DNA of 44,314 nt, from positions 1-44,314 of IMG/VR virus record IMGVR_UViG_3300042870_001062; one strand, 5' to 3'. The notes beneath the pieces are model-generated. The model made no database searches and was not told the origin of the DNA. It saw only the letters and a program-made list of their open reading frames with translations. Every line of letters starts with the position of its first letter. The first letter of the stretch is position 1. Positions 1 to 11,200 of this stretch are shown piece by piece. The DNA is from a virus. The position numbers and the translations under genes were made by a program.

Positions 1-1
1 A

Positions 2-3000
2 GATGATGGTGCAATCAGATCAACACTTGCATATCTTCAGTCAAAGTATTCTAAAAACATTGTAACTAATTCATTTAGAGATGGTAAAAAATCTATTTAT
101 GGATTTACTGCATTGAAATATGTTACTGACAGATTCAATGAGTTGAAGGATGCTTCCAGTAAATCACCTCAAGAAAGAAAGAAGATAACTGATGACATCC
201 TTACACAACTTCAATCATTGTCTTTTTCAAAACAATCTCTTTGGTTAAGTTTGATGGATCCAAATGGTGATTTTGGTTTAGGTTCTAAGTTTGGTATATC
301 TCACTTGGGTCTGACAGCTATTACTGAAAAAGGTAAGAAGAGTTATAAGGATAATGATATCACAACATTAAGTGATACTGACCATGAAGCTACTAAGATT
401 ACTATGTTTCAAGATATGAAACAGGGTTCAACAACTAAGACTTACAGTACAGGTAAAAAGTTATTAGCTATTCCTTTAAGAGTATCAAGATTCTTTTTCC
501 CAACAATGTCAGATAAGTCAACAATGGTTGTTGTTAAAGCACCTGCTTTTGATTTAACTAATTCTAATTTCTATAATGTTGATGGTGAAGGAAATGTAGG
601 AGTACATGAAGATATCTTGGAACTGTTGTATGAGCAAATTGCTCTACCTGAAATTACAAGAATGTTTGCTTATAAAGAGAAGAATAAGAAAACCAATATC
701 AAGAGTTATGATAATGGTGCTGGTATGTTATTCTTTTTACCTAAGTTAAATGATTTAGAGATTACTCTTACTAATGGTAAAAAAGTAAACCTTAGAGAAT
801 TTATCAATAACAGTAGCACTACTCTCAAAGACCTTGATGCTTATAAATCTCAAATACTTCCTGCTATTCAATCATTTGTACAGTCATCAGTTAATGAGAA
901 ATTGGATAATTGGAAAGAAGGTGGAATATTGAATGAGTTTGGAGAATTGGATTTTGTTGAAAAAGAATATTTAGAGAAGATTAAAAAAGCTAAGGACAAA
1001 GATTCAAAGATTTCCAATACTCTAATTGCAGCTTTTGACTTTGAGATTAATCAGATTATAGCTAATGCCAATATGTTTATGACAGTTATTGGTGACCCTG
1101 CTGTATACTATAAAGCTAATCCAAATGATCCTGCAATGACTCAGGTTAAAGAAACCTTTGTAAATGTAGGTAAGAGATTAGCTGCAATGATAGCTCCAGG
1201 TTCTAAAATTAATAAGTCTGAGAATGAGCAGTATATTCAAATATTCTTAGATGACAGATATAAGATAGCTGACAACATTGAGTTCTTAACTAAGTTGTTG
1301 GATAATAAAGCATTTGACAGAGAAGAGTATAACAAGATTATGGCTATGCCTGTAAAAGGTAAAGATGAATTAGAAACTCAAAAGTTAAAAGCAGCTAAAG
1401 CATCAGCTATTAAGTTCTTTAATGCTAAGTATCCTAAGTCAAACAATTACTTTTATATGGAAGCTACTAATGCACAGGAGTATACTACCTGGCAGGAACA
1501 CTTACACATATTAGAAAATATGGGTAGGGTAGCTGATGCTGCAATCAATATTACTCCACAGGAAATAGCGGTAGCTAAGAAATTATTTGCTGATGGTACA
1601 CCATTAGAAGATATGACTGAAGCTCAAAGAGCAGTAGTAAAGAAAGTATTACAACCTATTAAACCTGTATATACAGGTCAAATATATGATGCTGAACAAG
1701 ATGTAATGAGAATGATGTATATTAAGACATCATCTTATCCACTTATTCCACAACTTACTAAAGGTATGGAGTTGGATGTTATCAGAGAAACTTTGGAAGC
1801 AGTAGAAAAGAAGACTGGTAAACATGTAAGAGCATCTTATGAATCAGGTAATAAAGTTGGTGCAAACAACAATGCATTAAAAGTATTTAATCCTGATGGC
1901 ACTGCTATTGAACATAAGAAACCAAAAGAAGGTAAGAAAGATGAACTTGAATTTGATGTAGATAAAATTCTTGAATCATCTCTTACACTTAATAGAAAAG
2001 ACTTTAAGATTCAGTTAGATGTACCTTTTAAATCTTTCAAAAGAAAAGAAGATACTGTAAGTATGGGTACTCAGCTTACCAAAGTATTATTTGGTAATGG
2101 TATTATGGATATTGAAGGATTTAAGTTAAATGGTCAAACTTATTCAGGTAAACAGTTACAGGAACAATTTACTAATCTGTTTGCAGATTTGGTAAAACTT
2201 AAACAAACACAACTTTGTGAAGAGTTGGGAGTTGACCCTGTTACTTTTAAACCTACTGATGTTGTAGCAACTGCTGTTAAAGTACAGAAACTTTTAGTAC
2301 AGGAAGCTATTGATAAAGGTTATGGTAAACAAGACATTGATGCTTTACAAATATCTTATATCTATGATGAAGATGGTAAGGTTACTGACTTTAAATTTGA
2401 GATGCCTATTTGGATGTCTGCTAACTCTAATAGATTTGAATCACTGTTAGTATCTATTGTTCAAAGTAGAATTGTTAAGATGAAGTTTCCTGGAAACTCA
2501 TTTGTAGCAGGTAGTGAAGAAGGTTATAAGTTTAAATACAATCTTGATGATGTTAAAGAAAATAGAATTGTATGGACTGATAAATGGAGTGGTAGTTTAA
2601 AACCTGCAACCTTTGATGACAAAGGTAACTTTATTTCAGCTCAAGTACTTGTGCCTGCTAAGTTTAGAGATAGTGAAGGTAATCTCATTAATCTGATGGA
2701 AAAAGATCCATCTGGTAAAGGATATAAGTATGTTGATGAAACAAATTTAGGATTCAGACTTAAGAAAGGTAAGATTGCTGAAGAATTAATGTCAATAACT
2801 TCTTTTAGGATTCCTACTTCAGGTCACGTATCTGCATCACAGTTTGAAATTGTTGGATTCCTTCCTGAAGAGAGTGGTGATTTGATGATTTTACCTGCAA
2901 ACATGACTGAACAAAAAGGTCTTGACTTTGACGTAGATAAAGAAACTGCTTATAACTTATGGACTACATCATTAGATAGTGGTACTATTATTCCATTAAA

Positions 3001-6000
3001 TAAAAACTCTAAGAATGTAAGTAGGTTAGAAGAAAAACTTATTCAGAATGAACTGATTAAAATTCATAAATCAATCTTTACTTCTTCTAATGCAGAAGTT
3101 CAAAAGAAAATCAATGGTGTGTTGTCAATTGCTTTTGCTAAACAACAGGCCCAAATGATTGATGATATTTTGGAAGGAGAAAAAGATGATACTAATTTTA
3201 GTCCACTGAACTCTGAGTATCAGAAAGGTAAAATGTTTTTAGGTGCATCAGGTAAAGTAGGTACAGGTGCTTATTCTTTAGATGTAACTTCTCATTCTTT
3301 ATTTGAGCAGGCTAAAGCTAATGGTAATCAACTTATATTGATGGCAGATGAAGAAACACCTTTAGAACTTACTTTTGGTGAACTTACATCTCATGGTAAA
3401 TTAGGTGAACCTAAAACATTGAAAGTCAGTAAAGTAGAATTTATTATTGCAAGGTTGAAAGCATTGAATACTAAAGAAGGTGATGATGCTGCTGATTTGA
3501 TAAAAGATAATGAAAACTTTGCTGATGATTTTATAGAAGGTCAGGCATCTATTAATCCTGCTTTTGCAAAAATTCTTGAAGATTATAGTAGTTTACAAAG
3601 ACCTATTGCTGAAGTACTGATGGAACTTCAAAATATTGCAGTAGATAATGAGAAAGAACAGGTAATGGGTAAGGTAAATATTAATGGTATAACATTAGAT
3701 ATATCTAAGGTTATGGCATTGTTAGGATTTGATAAAGGTGCAGATGGTAACTCTATTCAATTCTTATTCTTATCCCAACCTATTGTTAGAGATTATGTAA
3801 AGATGATGAATAATGCTTCATCTAATCTTGCAGAATATGATCCTGATAAAGAAATAAAAGTACTTAATGCTCTTGCTAAAAAGTATGGTTTCTCTCTTGC
3901 TAAACCTGTTGAAGGTAATGGTGAAGCATTAACTAATGCAACAATGCTTGGTCAGCTTACAAATCATTCAGCATTATTCCAACAGGAAGTATTACAGAGA
4001 TTTCAACTACTTCAAGAGTATGGTTTAAAACTTAGATCAGTACAGACATCTATCAATATAGATTCTAAAGGTTTAGGTAAATCTTTACCTGAAGTACAGG
4101 AAAAACTTGAGTCTATAAAATCTTTGTTCAAGAATAAGTCAATTAAAAATGCAGGAGCATTGATTGGTGAAATTGCATCTCCAACTACATCACGTACACC
4201 TGAGATGTTGACTAAAGAAGAATTTGTAAATTTAGGTGACAATGTTTGGGTTAAACCTACTACTATCAGTGGACATATTGCTATTGCAGGTTTAAGTTTT
4301 GCTAATGGATTGTGGGAGAAACATTTTCCTTATAATTCAAAAGTAGTAGCAGCATTAAACAAAGAAATATTCTCAATTCTAAGTTTAGGAGAAGTAAGTG
4401 AGTCTAAGAAAATTGAAAGAAAACAATTGATTCTCAAAGAGATAAAGAAATTTATGAATACTGTTGCAGCAGAATCAACACTGTTTGAGAACAATACTGC
4501 ACAGGGAGAAAGACATAGGTTGTTCTTTGATTCAAGAGAAGATAACAAAGTATCATTAGCTTCTTATGTTCAGAAGTTGATGAAAATACCTTACTTTGCA
4601 AATAACAAATTGTTCCAAGTAATGGAATATGAAACATCTACTGTACCCGGTAAACCTTCATTGATTAAATTTAATAATGCAGCAGCAGCTAACTTTGATG
4701 AAAGTTATATGACTAATGCATTACTTCAGTTAATGGAATCTAAAATATCCTTGCCATCATTTAATGGTGAAACTTATAATACAAGGATGTTAGCTCAAGA
4801 CATGATTAACTATGCTATTCTTGAAGGTGGTGTACAGGAAGTAATTCAATTTGCTAAGTTCATTCCTATAGATTATTTAAAAAGAATGGGATTCTCTGAT
4901 GCATTAGCTTCTCTTGATCTTAATGGTGATGCAGCAGCTAAGTTTGGTATTACATCTGAAGAAGTTGGAAGTGAAAACTATGTACCAAGTAGATTTGCTG
5001 TACAATTTGCACAAAATAATACTAATATTCTTCCTAAACTTGATAACTTAGTTAATCTTGATGAAGAACAAAAGTTAAAATTGATTAAGAAAGATAAGTT
5101 TACTTTTGCTGACCTTAAAGCTACTGCTGAAGTAACACCACCATTTATAGTGTTAAGGGTTAATGGTGAAAATCATTTATGGGGATTGCATGGTACAGAG
5201 TATCATAAGATTATAGTTGCAGGTATAAATGGTATGAGTGAATATGATGCATCAGCAAGGGCAGTTAAATCTTTAATTACTACACGTAAGAAAACAAAGG
5301 TTAAAGCTCCTAAAACACCATTACCTGTAGCAGGAGAAGCTACTAATATGGTGAGTAAAGAAAGATTTGGGTTAGGTATAGACAATATCAGTACTGTTAT
5401 TAAGAATATGATTGCTGATAAATCTATTAGTCCTGACTTAAAGAAACTTGCTCAAGCAATTTTACCATTTGTAAATAATGAAACTAAGATTGTAGTAAGT
5501 GAAACTATTGCTAAGGGTAAATATAATCCTGGCACTAACACTATTACTATACCACCAAGAACTGCTCAAGCTGATAAAAATGAACTGATTAGAGTATTCC
5601 TTAAAGAAACTGTTCACTCTATTACTGATAATCAACTACTTAAGTATCTTAATCCTGATGGTACTCTCAACAATTCTCTTGGTGAAATACCACAGCACAT
5701 TACAGATTTATTAAAAATCTATAAAGCTGCAAGGTTAGGGTTAGAAAAAAAGTATGGTGTTGATGGTATCAATACTGTAATGGAGAAAATTAAAAAACAG
5801 AAGAGTATAAAAACAGCTACTGAAATTGAAGCTGCTAAAAAGGATGAAAATATATTATTAAAACAATTTGAAGCAAAAGTACTTTATGGAGTTACTGACA
5901 TCTTGGAGTTTGTAGAAATGATGATGACTGAACCTGAGTTTCAGACAGAAATGGCAGCAATAGATTATGGTGCAGGTAATAAGAATTTGGTAGATAAGTT

Positions 6001-8215
6001 CTTTGATTTCATTAAACAAATGTTTAGTGATTTAGGTATTGCAGTTGGTGAAGGTAGTATTACTGCTAATGCTATTAAAGAGATTTTCAATGTAATGAAG
6101 GATGCTAAAGCTGATGTTGAAGCAGCAGAAATAGATATTGATACTACAGTATGGGATACTTCTAAGTTTAGTATTTTCTTAAATGAAGATAATGAATATG
6201 AGATTTTAGCAGATGATGGTTCACTCATTGATGTTGCCCCAACAATGGAAGAAGCAAAGATTAGATTTGCAGAAATTGTTAAGTCATTTGAAAAAACAAA
6301 TGAAGCTAAGAAGAATGCTGATATAGAAGAAATCAACTTTATGGTTGAAGCTAAAGACTTAGTATTAAACATTGATGATATGATTATCAATGACTATGAA
6401 GAATGGTCAAAGTTAATTAAAGATGTTAATTTGGAAGACTACAACAATTATCCATTTGTTCAGAGCTACTTTAAAGAAGCAGGTGCTGTTGCAGTGCCTG
6501 AAGAAATTGACTTTATCAATAAAAATATTGATAAGTTTGAAGCTATGCTTGCTAAGTTTGATACAAAATCTCCAACAGAACTTGCTGAAAAACTTAAAGA
6601 TTATACTCCACCTGTAATCCTTACTCAAAAGAAAGTTGATTTGTCTGATGATAAGGATACTGATTTGAATAATGAAGTTGAAGAATCAGGTGCATTTACA
6701 GCTTATGAATTATTTCCAAAGGTATTTGCCAATGAAGAACAAAGTAATGCTTTGGATTCAATGAATAATTTTCTTAAAGATAAATCAGCAAAAACTTATG
6801 TATTAACAGGTGGTGGTGGTACAGGTAAAACCACTATCATGAAAAAGTTATTGAGTAATAATCCAGGATTAAAAGTAGTAGGTGGTGCTATTGGACATAA
6901 TGCAAAAGAAGTTCTTAAGAAATCAATAGGTAGTAGAGCAACTATTTCTACAATAGCTTCAATGATTGGATTAAAATTAGATGATGCATCAGGTACATTT
7001 ATGATTGATAAATATTTTGATGTAAGTAAGTCACCATTGAGTGGAGCACAATTAATTATCATAGATGAATGTTCTATGATTGATGAAGAGTTTTTAGCAC
7101 ATTTATCTAAAGTTCAAAAACTTGTTGCACCTAATGCTAAGATTATCTTCATGGGTGATAATGCACAGTTACCACCAATAAGAGAAAAATATAGTAAACT
7201 TGAAGGACAAGATTCTCCTACATTTACTGCATATTCAGGTAATTATACTGCACACTTAAGTAAATCAATGAGGCAAGAAAAAGACTCAATGATACTTACA
7301 GTAGCTAATATGGTTGCAGCTAATGTTAGAAGTAATGCAATTGTTAAGGATGTACTTGAAGGTAAAGAAGCTAAGTTGCATAGTGATGAAGTTCAATTTA
7401 AAGATAGTGATCAAATTGATGCAGCAATAGAGGCTGATTTGAAAAAAGATAAGTGGGGAACTAAGGTTATAGCATTCTCTAATGTAATCAGAAAATATTG
7501 GAATGGTAAGGCAAGAGTAATGTTGTTTGGTGAACAGGGTGCTAAACGTAAATTCAATGTTGGTGAAATGATATCTCCTCAATTTACTGATGAGAAATTA
7601 AAGAATCAGTTTGGAGAAGAAATAGGTGTATATAATGGACAACACTTTGAAGTAACTAAGGTAAATGAAGTACCTAATGGTATTGCTATAGCTTACTATG
7701 ATACTAAAACAAACAAAGAGTCTTACAGTACATATATGGCTTATGACCTTACTATTAAGTCTGCTGATGGAATGGAGTTTAACATTAGAGTTAATGATGA
7801 ATCATTAGATTTTAAAGCTTTTCAAGCAGCTCAAAAATCATTGTATAACTATTATTCAAAATTACCAAGAGGAGAAGCTGATAGAGTTAAGAAAACAATG
7901 TATGAGAAAAATAAAACAGCATTTAGATCTGTTGAATATGGTTATGCATTGACTTCACACAAAGCTCAAGGTTCTGAATTTAATAATGTTTATGTATTTA
8001 AGAATGATATTTTATCAAATGGTACTTCTACTAAGTCTAAGAATCAGGCATTATATGTAGCATTGTCAAGAGCTAAGAAGAAACTTACTGTCATTAAAGA
8101 TGTATTTAATCCTGATGACTATTTAGATTTAGAAACTTTTTCTCCTGCTACTGAAAAAGAATTATCTTTGTCTGAGGAACCTTGGACATTAGAAACAAAT
8201 GAATGTGGTATTTAA
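2..8215 (+). CDS. Virion RNA polymerase-like giant protein fused to SF1 helicase (5' end outside window)
   Basis: The frame is open to the left edge, so the N-terminus is missing; the TTG at 113 is only the first possible start inside the window. At about 2805-2940 the protein reads FRIPTSGHVS, then a hydrophobic stretch, then GLDFDVDKE. This parallels the RNA polymerase beta-prime run from RxPTLHR to NADFDGD, and DFDVD (2924-2938) would be the Mg-binding triad. A second candidate barrel segment, KMKFPGNSFVAG, lies near 2480-2515. Around 5600-5622 there is a degenerate zincin motif (KETVH in place of HExxH). The C-terminal third is an SF1 RecD/Pif1-like helicase: Walker A GGGGTGKTT (6806-6835), Walker B IIIDECSMID (about 7052-7081), GDNAQLPP, SMRQ, LTSHKAQGSEF and ALSRAKKKL. 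Known: crAss-like phages carry such a polymerase in the virion to transcribe early genes. Inferred: this protein does the same and the helicase aids template opening. Confidence 0.82.
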   Translation, partial: DDGAIRSTLAYLQSKYSKNIVTNSFRDGKKSIYGFTALKYVTDRFNELKDASSKSPQERKKITDDILTQLQSLSFSKQSLWLSLMDPNGDFGLGSKFGISHLGLTAITEKGKKSYKDNDITTLSDTDHEATKITMFQDMKQGSTTKTYSTGKKLLAIPLRVSRFFFPTMSDKSTMVVVKAPAFDLTNSNFYNVDGEGNVGVHEDILELLYEQIALPEITRMFAYKEKNKKTNIKSYDNGAGMLFFLPKLNDLEITLTNGKKVNLREFINNSSTTLKDLDAYKSQILPAIQSFVQSSVNEKLDNWKEGGILNEFGELDFVEKEYLEKIKKAKDKDSKISNTLIAAFDFEINQIIANANMFMTVIGDPAVYYKANPNDPAMTQVKETFVNVGKRLAAMIAPGSKINKSENEQYIQIFLDDRYKIADNIEFLTKLLDNKAFDREEYNKIMAMPVKGKDELETQKLKAAKASAIKFFNAKYPKSNNYFYMEATNAQEYTTWQEHLHILENMGRVADAAINITPQEIAVAKKLFADGTPLEDMTEAQRAVVKKVLQPIKPVYTGQIYDAEQDVMRMMYIKTSSYPLIPQLTKGMELDVIRETLEAVEKKTGKHVRASYESGNKVGANNNALKVFNPDGTAIEHKKPKEGKKDELEFDVDKILESSLTLNRKDFKIQLDVPFKSFKRKEDTVSMGTQLTKVLFGNGIMDIEGFKLNGQTYSGKQLQEQFTNLFADLVKLKQTQLCEELGVDPVTFKPTDVVATAVKVQKLLVQEAIDKGYGKQDIDALQISYIYDEDGKVTDFKFEMPIWMSANSNRFESLLVSIVQSRIVKMKFPGNSFVAGSEEGYKFKYNLDDVKENRIVWTDKWSGSLKPATFDDKGNFISAQVLVPAKFRDSEGNLINLMEKDPSGKGYKYVDETNLGFRLKKGKIAEELMSITSFRIPTSGHVSASQFEIVGFLPEESGDLMILPANMTEQKGLDFDVDKETAYNLWTTSLDSGTIIPLNKNSKNVSRLEEKLIQNELIKIHKSIFTSSNAEVQKKINGVLSIAFAKQQAQMIDDILEGEKDDTNFSPLNSEYQKGKMFLGASGKVGTGAYSLDVTSHSLFEQAKANGNQLILMADEETPLELTFGELTSHGKLGEPKTLKVSKVEFIIARLKALNTKEGDDAADLIKDNENFADDFIEGQASINPAFAKILEDYSSLQRPIAEVLMELQNIAVDNEKEQVMGKVNINGITLDISKVMALLGFDKGADGNSIQFLFLSQPIVRDYVKMMNNASSNLAEYDPDKEIKVLNALAKKYGFSLAKPVEGNGEALTNATMLGQLTNHSALFQQEVLQRFQLLQEYGLKLRSVQTSINIDSKGLGKSLPEVQEKLESIKSLFKNKSIKNAGALIGEIASPTTSRTPEMLTKEEFVNLGDNVWVKPTTISGHIAIAGLSFANGLWEKHFPYNSKVVAALNKEIFSILSLGEVSESKKIERKQLILKEIKKFMNTVAAESTLFENNTAQGERHRLFFDSREDNKVSLASYVQKLMKIPYFANNKLFQVMEYETSTVPGKPSLIKFNNAAAANFDESYMTNALLQLMESKISLPSFNGETYNTRMLAQDMINYAILEGGVQEVIQFAKFIPIDYLKRMGFSDALASLDLNGDAAAKFGITSEEVGSENYVPSRFAVQFAQNNTNILPKLDNLVNLDEEQKLKLIKKDKFTFADLKATAEVTPPFIVLRVNGENHLWGLHGTEYHKIIVAGINGMSEYDASARAVKSLITTRKKTKVKAPKTPLPVAGEATNMVSKERFGLGIDNISTVIKNMIADKSISPDLKKLAQAILPFVNNETKIVVSETIAKGKYNPGTNTITIPPRTAQADKNELIRVFLKETVHSITDNQLLKYLNPDGTLNNSLGEIPQHITDLLKIYKAARLGLEKKYGVDGINTVMEKIKKQKSIKTATEIEAAKKDENILLKQFEAKVLYGVTDILEFVEMMMTEPEFQTEMAAIDYGAGNKNLVDKFFDFIKQMFSDLGIAVGEGSITANAIKEIFNVMKDAKADVEAAEIDIDTTVWDTSKFSIFLNEDNEYEILADDGSLIDVAPTMEEAKIRFAEIVKSFEKTNEAKKNADIEEINFMVEAKDLVLNIDDMIINDYEEWSKLIKDVNLEDYNNYPFVQSYFKEAGAVAVPEEIDFINKNIDKFEAMLAKFDTKSPTELAEKLKDYTPPVILTQKKVDLSDDKDTDLNNEVEESGAFTAYELFPKVFANEEQSNALDSMNNFLKDKSAKTYVLTGGGGTGKTTIMKKLLSNNPGLKVVGGAIGHNAKEVLKKSIGSRATISTIASMIGLKLDDASGTFMIDKYFDVSKSPLSGAQLIIIDECSMIDEEFLAHLSKVQKLVAPNAKIIFMGDNAQLPPIREKYSKLEGQDSPTFTAYSGNYTAHLSKSMRQEKDSMILTVANMVAANVRSNAIVKDVLEGKEAKLHSDEVQFKDSDQIDAAIEADLKKDKWGTKVIAFSNVIRKYWNGKARVMLFGEQGAKRKFNVGEMISPQFTDEKLKNQFGEEIGVYNGQHFEVTKVNEVPNGIAIAYYDTKTNKESYSTYMAYDLTIKSADGMEFNIRVNDESLDFKAFQAAQKSLYNYYSKLPRGEADRVKKTMYEKNKTAFRSVEYGYALTSHKAQGSEFNNVYVFKNDILSNGTSTKSKNQALYVALSRAKKKLTVIKDVFNPDDYLDLETFSPATEKELSLSEEPWTLETNECGI

Positions 8216-8229
8216 AATAATAATAAACT

Positions 8230-11200
8230 ATGAGTTGTAAACCATTTAAAACATCAGAAGCAAATGCTAAATCATTCCTTAGAACTAAAGGAGTTATTGA
8301 TGAGTTTCTAAATGTAAAAGATTTAAAACAATTTAGAAAACTACATACAGAATTGAAAGGTCAGGCAAAGTCAAAGTACTTTGCCAATGACCCTCAATGG
8401 AATGAGAAATTATTCTTTGAAGATGGTAATAAAATAGTACCTAATAAATTAGTATTCAAACAGATAGATAACATCAATGGTGTTAAATATTCTAAGTTTG
8501 ATAAAGGTAGTATTGACCCTAATAATGTAGAAGATATTTTAAAAACATTAAGTGATAAGTTTAGTATTCCTTATGAAACTGTAAATGATAATTCTTTACC
8601 ATATTCAGGTAAGTTTGAAGATGGTAGAGTTTATATTAACTTAGCTAAGGTTACTCCTGAAACTGCTTGGCATGAATTTGCACACCCATTTATTGAACAG
8701 GTTAAAGAAGATAACTCTAAGCTGTATAAAAGTTTATCAAATGAAATTCAGACTTCTACTTATGGTAAACAAGTACTTGCAGAAGTTAAAGAGTTATATC
8801 CTGAGTTAGATGAAAAAGGACAAATAGAAGAAGCAATAGTAGAAACTATTGCAAGACTTGTTACAGGTAAAATTGATTTAAAAACAATAACTGAAAACAA
8901 GACATTATTTCAAAAGGCTTTAGAGTTTATAAATAACATCAGAAAGTTTTTAGCTTCTTTAATCAGTAAAGAGTATAATAAAATTCATGATTTTAAACTT
9001 GAAGAAAAATCTATTAATTATACTGATATAAACATTGCTGCTTTAGATAAGGATTTTAGATTAAAACATTTTGCACAAATGATGCAATATGGTCATAGGA
9101 TAAATTTATTGGAATATTCTCCTTTAAAATATGAAAATAGACCTCAATCTGAAGAATACATCAATATGCATTATGAACATATTACATTTTTAGGTAGAGT
9201 AGAAAATGTACTTCATGTTTTTAAAACAATGCCTTCATTACACAAATTAACAAATAAGGGAAGAGCTAATTTTTTAGAAAAATTACTATTATTACATAAT
9301 GTATTTACAGATAAAAAACATAGTGAGTTTAGGCAATTATATCCTCAATTGTTTCAAGAAAAAGATATTGCATCAATAAATACCATTATTAATATTTTTT
9401 TTAATGAAGAAGAAAAAAATACATTAGTTAAAACTCGTACAAGAAGAGATGATTCAAGTGATGATAAACTTATTCAAGAAAAAGTTTTAGTTTTTGATGA
9501 ATTAATAAAAAATATTGATGCAGATTTATTCATTAATAATTCAGCTCAAAACTATTTATCAGTAATAACTAAATTTAAAACTAATGAAACCAAAGTATTT
9601 CAACAATTAAAAAATCAATGGAAAGTATCTGATTTTGGTGGGGTGCATCATCATATTGGTGCATATATGAATAATGCAGGAGCAAAAACTCTTTCAGATG
9701 CAATACAATTATTTATTGATTTAATGAGTAAGAATATTCCAATGGAATTAGCTACTTATTCAAGTAAATCAAAAAGTGTTCCACATGGTGCTATCAAGCT
9801 TTCTTTTAAAGGAGATTCACCTATAATGGAAAGTTACTTACAAGATATAGGTAGTGCATTAATTGATTATAAAGGTAAAAAGAAAAGATATACAAATCAA
9901 GGTCAGTATGCTATTAGATTAACCTTAGATGATGAGTTAAGATATTCTTATGATGAATTATTTATTAATGCTACTCAACACAACATTGATAAAATTGAGT
10001 TACTTGATAATTATGATTATTATAATGAAGGTAATAATAATCTGACTCTTTCTAACGAAGATTTTGAAAAACTAAAAGAATTATCTGATTTAACAGGAGC
10101 ACCCATTGTAGAAGGTAGCAAAGTAGTTTATCAACCTACTACTGTTAAACCATATAAAGGTGCATCAGTTAAGTATAGTAAGTTTGGAAATGAAGTTAAA
10201 CCAGGAGTACAAGAATTATTTGATACTAATTCTGAATTATCTTCTATTGGTACTGCTGAACAATATTCTCAATATTTAGATACTATATTTCCTAATAGTA
10301 AAGTAAAAGATATTGTTTATCATTTTGGAGGAAAACCTTTATCTGAATTTAGAAAAACTAATCGTGGAAAAGGTATTTATTTTACAACAGATATAAATGG
10401 CAAATATGTATTTTACCCTAATAATGTAACAAATAAATCTGAAGAAAGTAGAACTACTGCTATTGTAAATATTAAAGATGTAAAGTATGGAGAAAGTTCT
10501 AAACTTTTTAAAACATCAACTGATAAAGAAAATTTTTATTATAATAAAAATCAGTTATCAAAATTACAAAATAATATAAATGAATTAAGAAATAACAATG
10601 CACCTAAAAGTGAAATAAATGAAGCCATTGAACTAATAAATGATTTTGAACCTAAACCAGTAAACTATCAAAGTATAAATATTTTTAATAATTTAGCTAA
10701 TGATGACATTGATGTAGATGGATTGTTAATACAAAATCCATTAGGTGACATATATACTGATGAAAAATTTATAATAGTATTTGAACCTGAACAAATACAT
10801 ATATTAGGTTCTAATCAAGATGTAGAAGGATTTAAAAAGTTTGTTACTCCATTACCAACTAAAGTAAGTCCTGAAGAATTTGATAATTTATATAAGTCAC
10901 TTACATATTACTTTTTTACAGGTGATGCAGCAAATTCTTTAGATAAGTTGATGAATAAAGTTGATGGGATTTTAAAGAATATTTCAAATGCAAGATTAAC
11001 AATAGATAAACTTAGTAGTAAAGAAGATTTAAGTGATCAGGAACAGGAAGCCTTAATAGATGCTATAGAAACAATACAGAATGATACTGAATATGAAGCA
11101 GATGAAAAAGGACTTACAGAGATTAAAAAGTTATTGGATTTAATTAATAATTACAGTGATAATAAGGATGTGAATGAAAATTTATTTAAATTGCTGATGT

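Noticed and set aside
5965-6390. A 141-codon frame opposite the RNA polymerase/helicase gene
   Set aside because: It is a shadow of the strongly coding + strand frame, Ser/Ile/Leu-rich, with no independent signal.
113-8215. TTG at 113 as the true start of the RNA polymerase gene
   Set aside because: The frame is open without a stop to base 2 of the window and the upstream codons look coding, so the gene begins outside.
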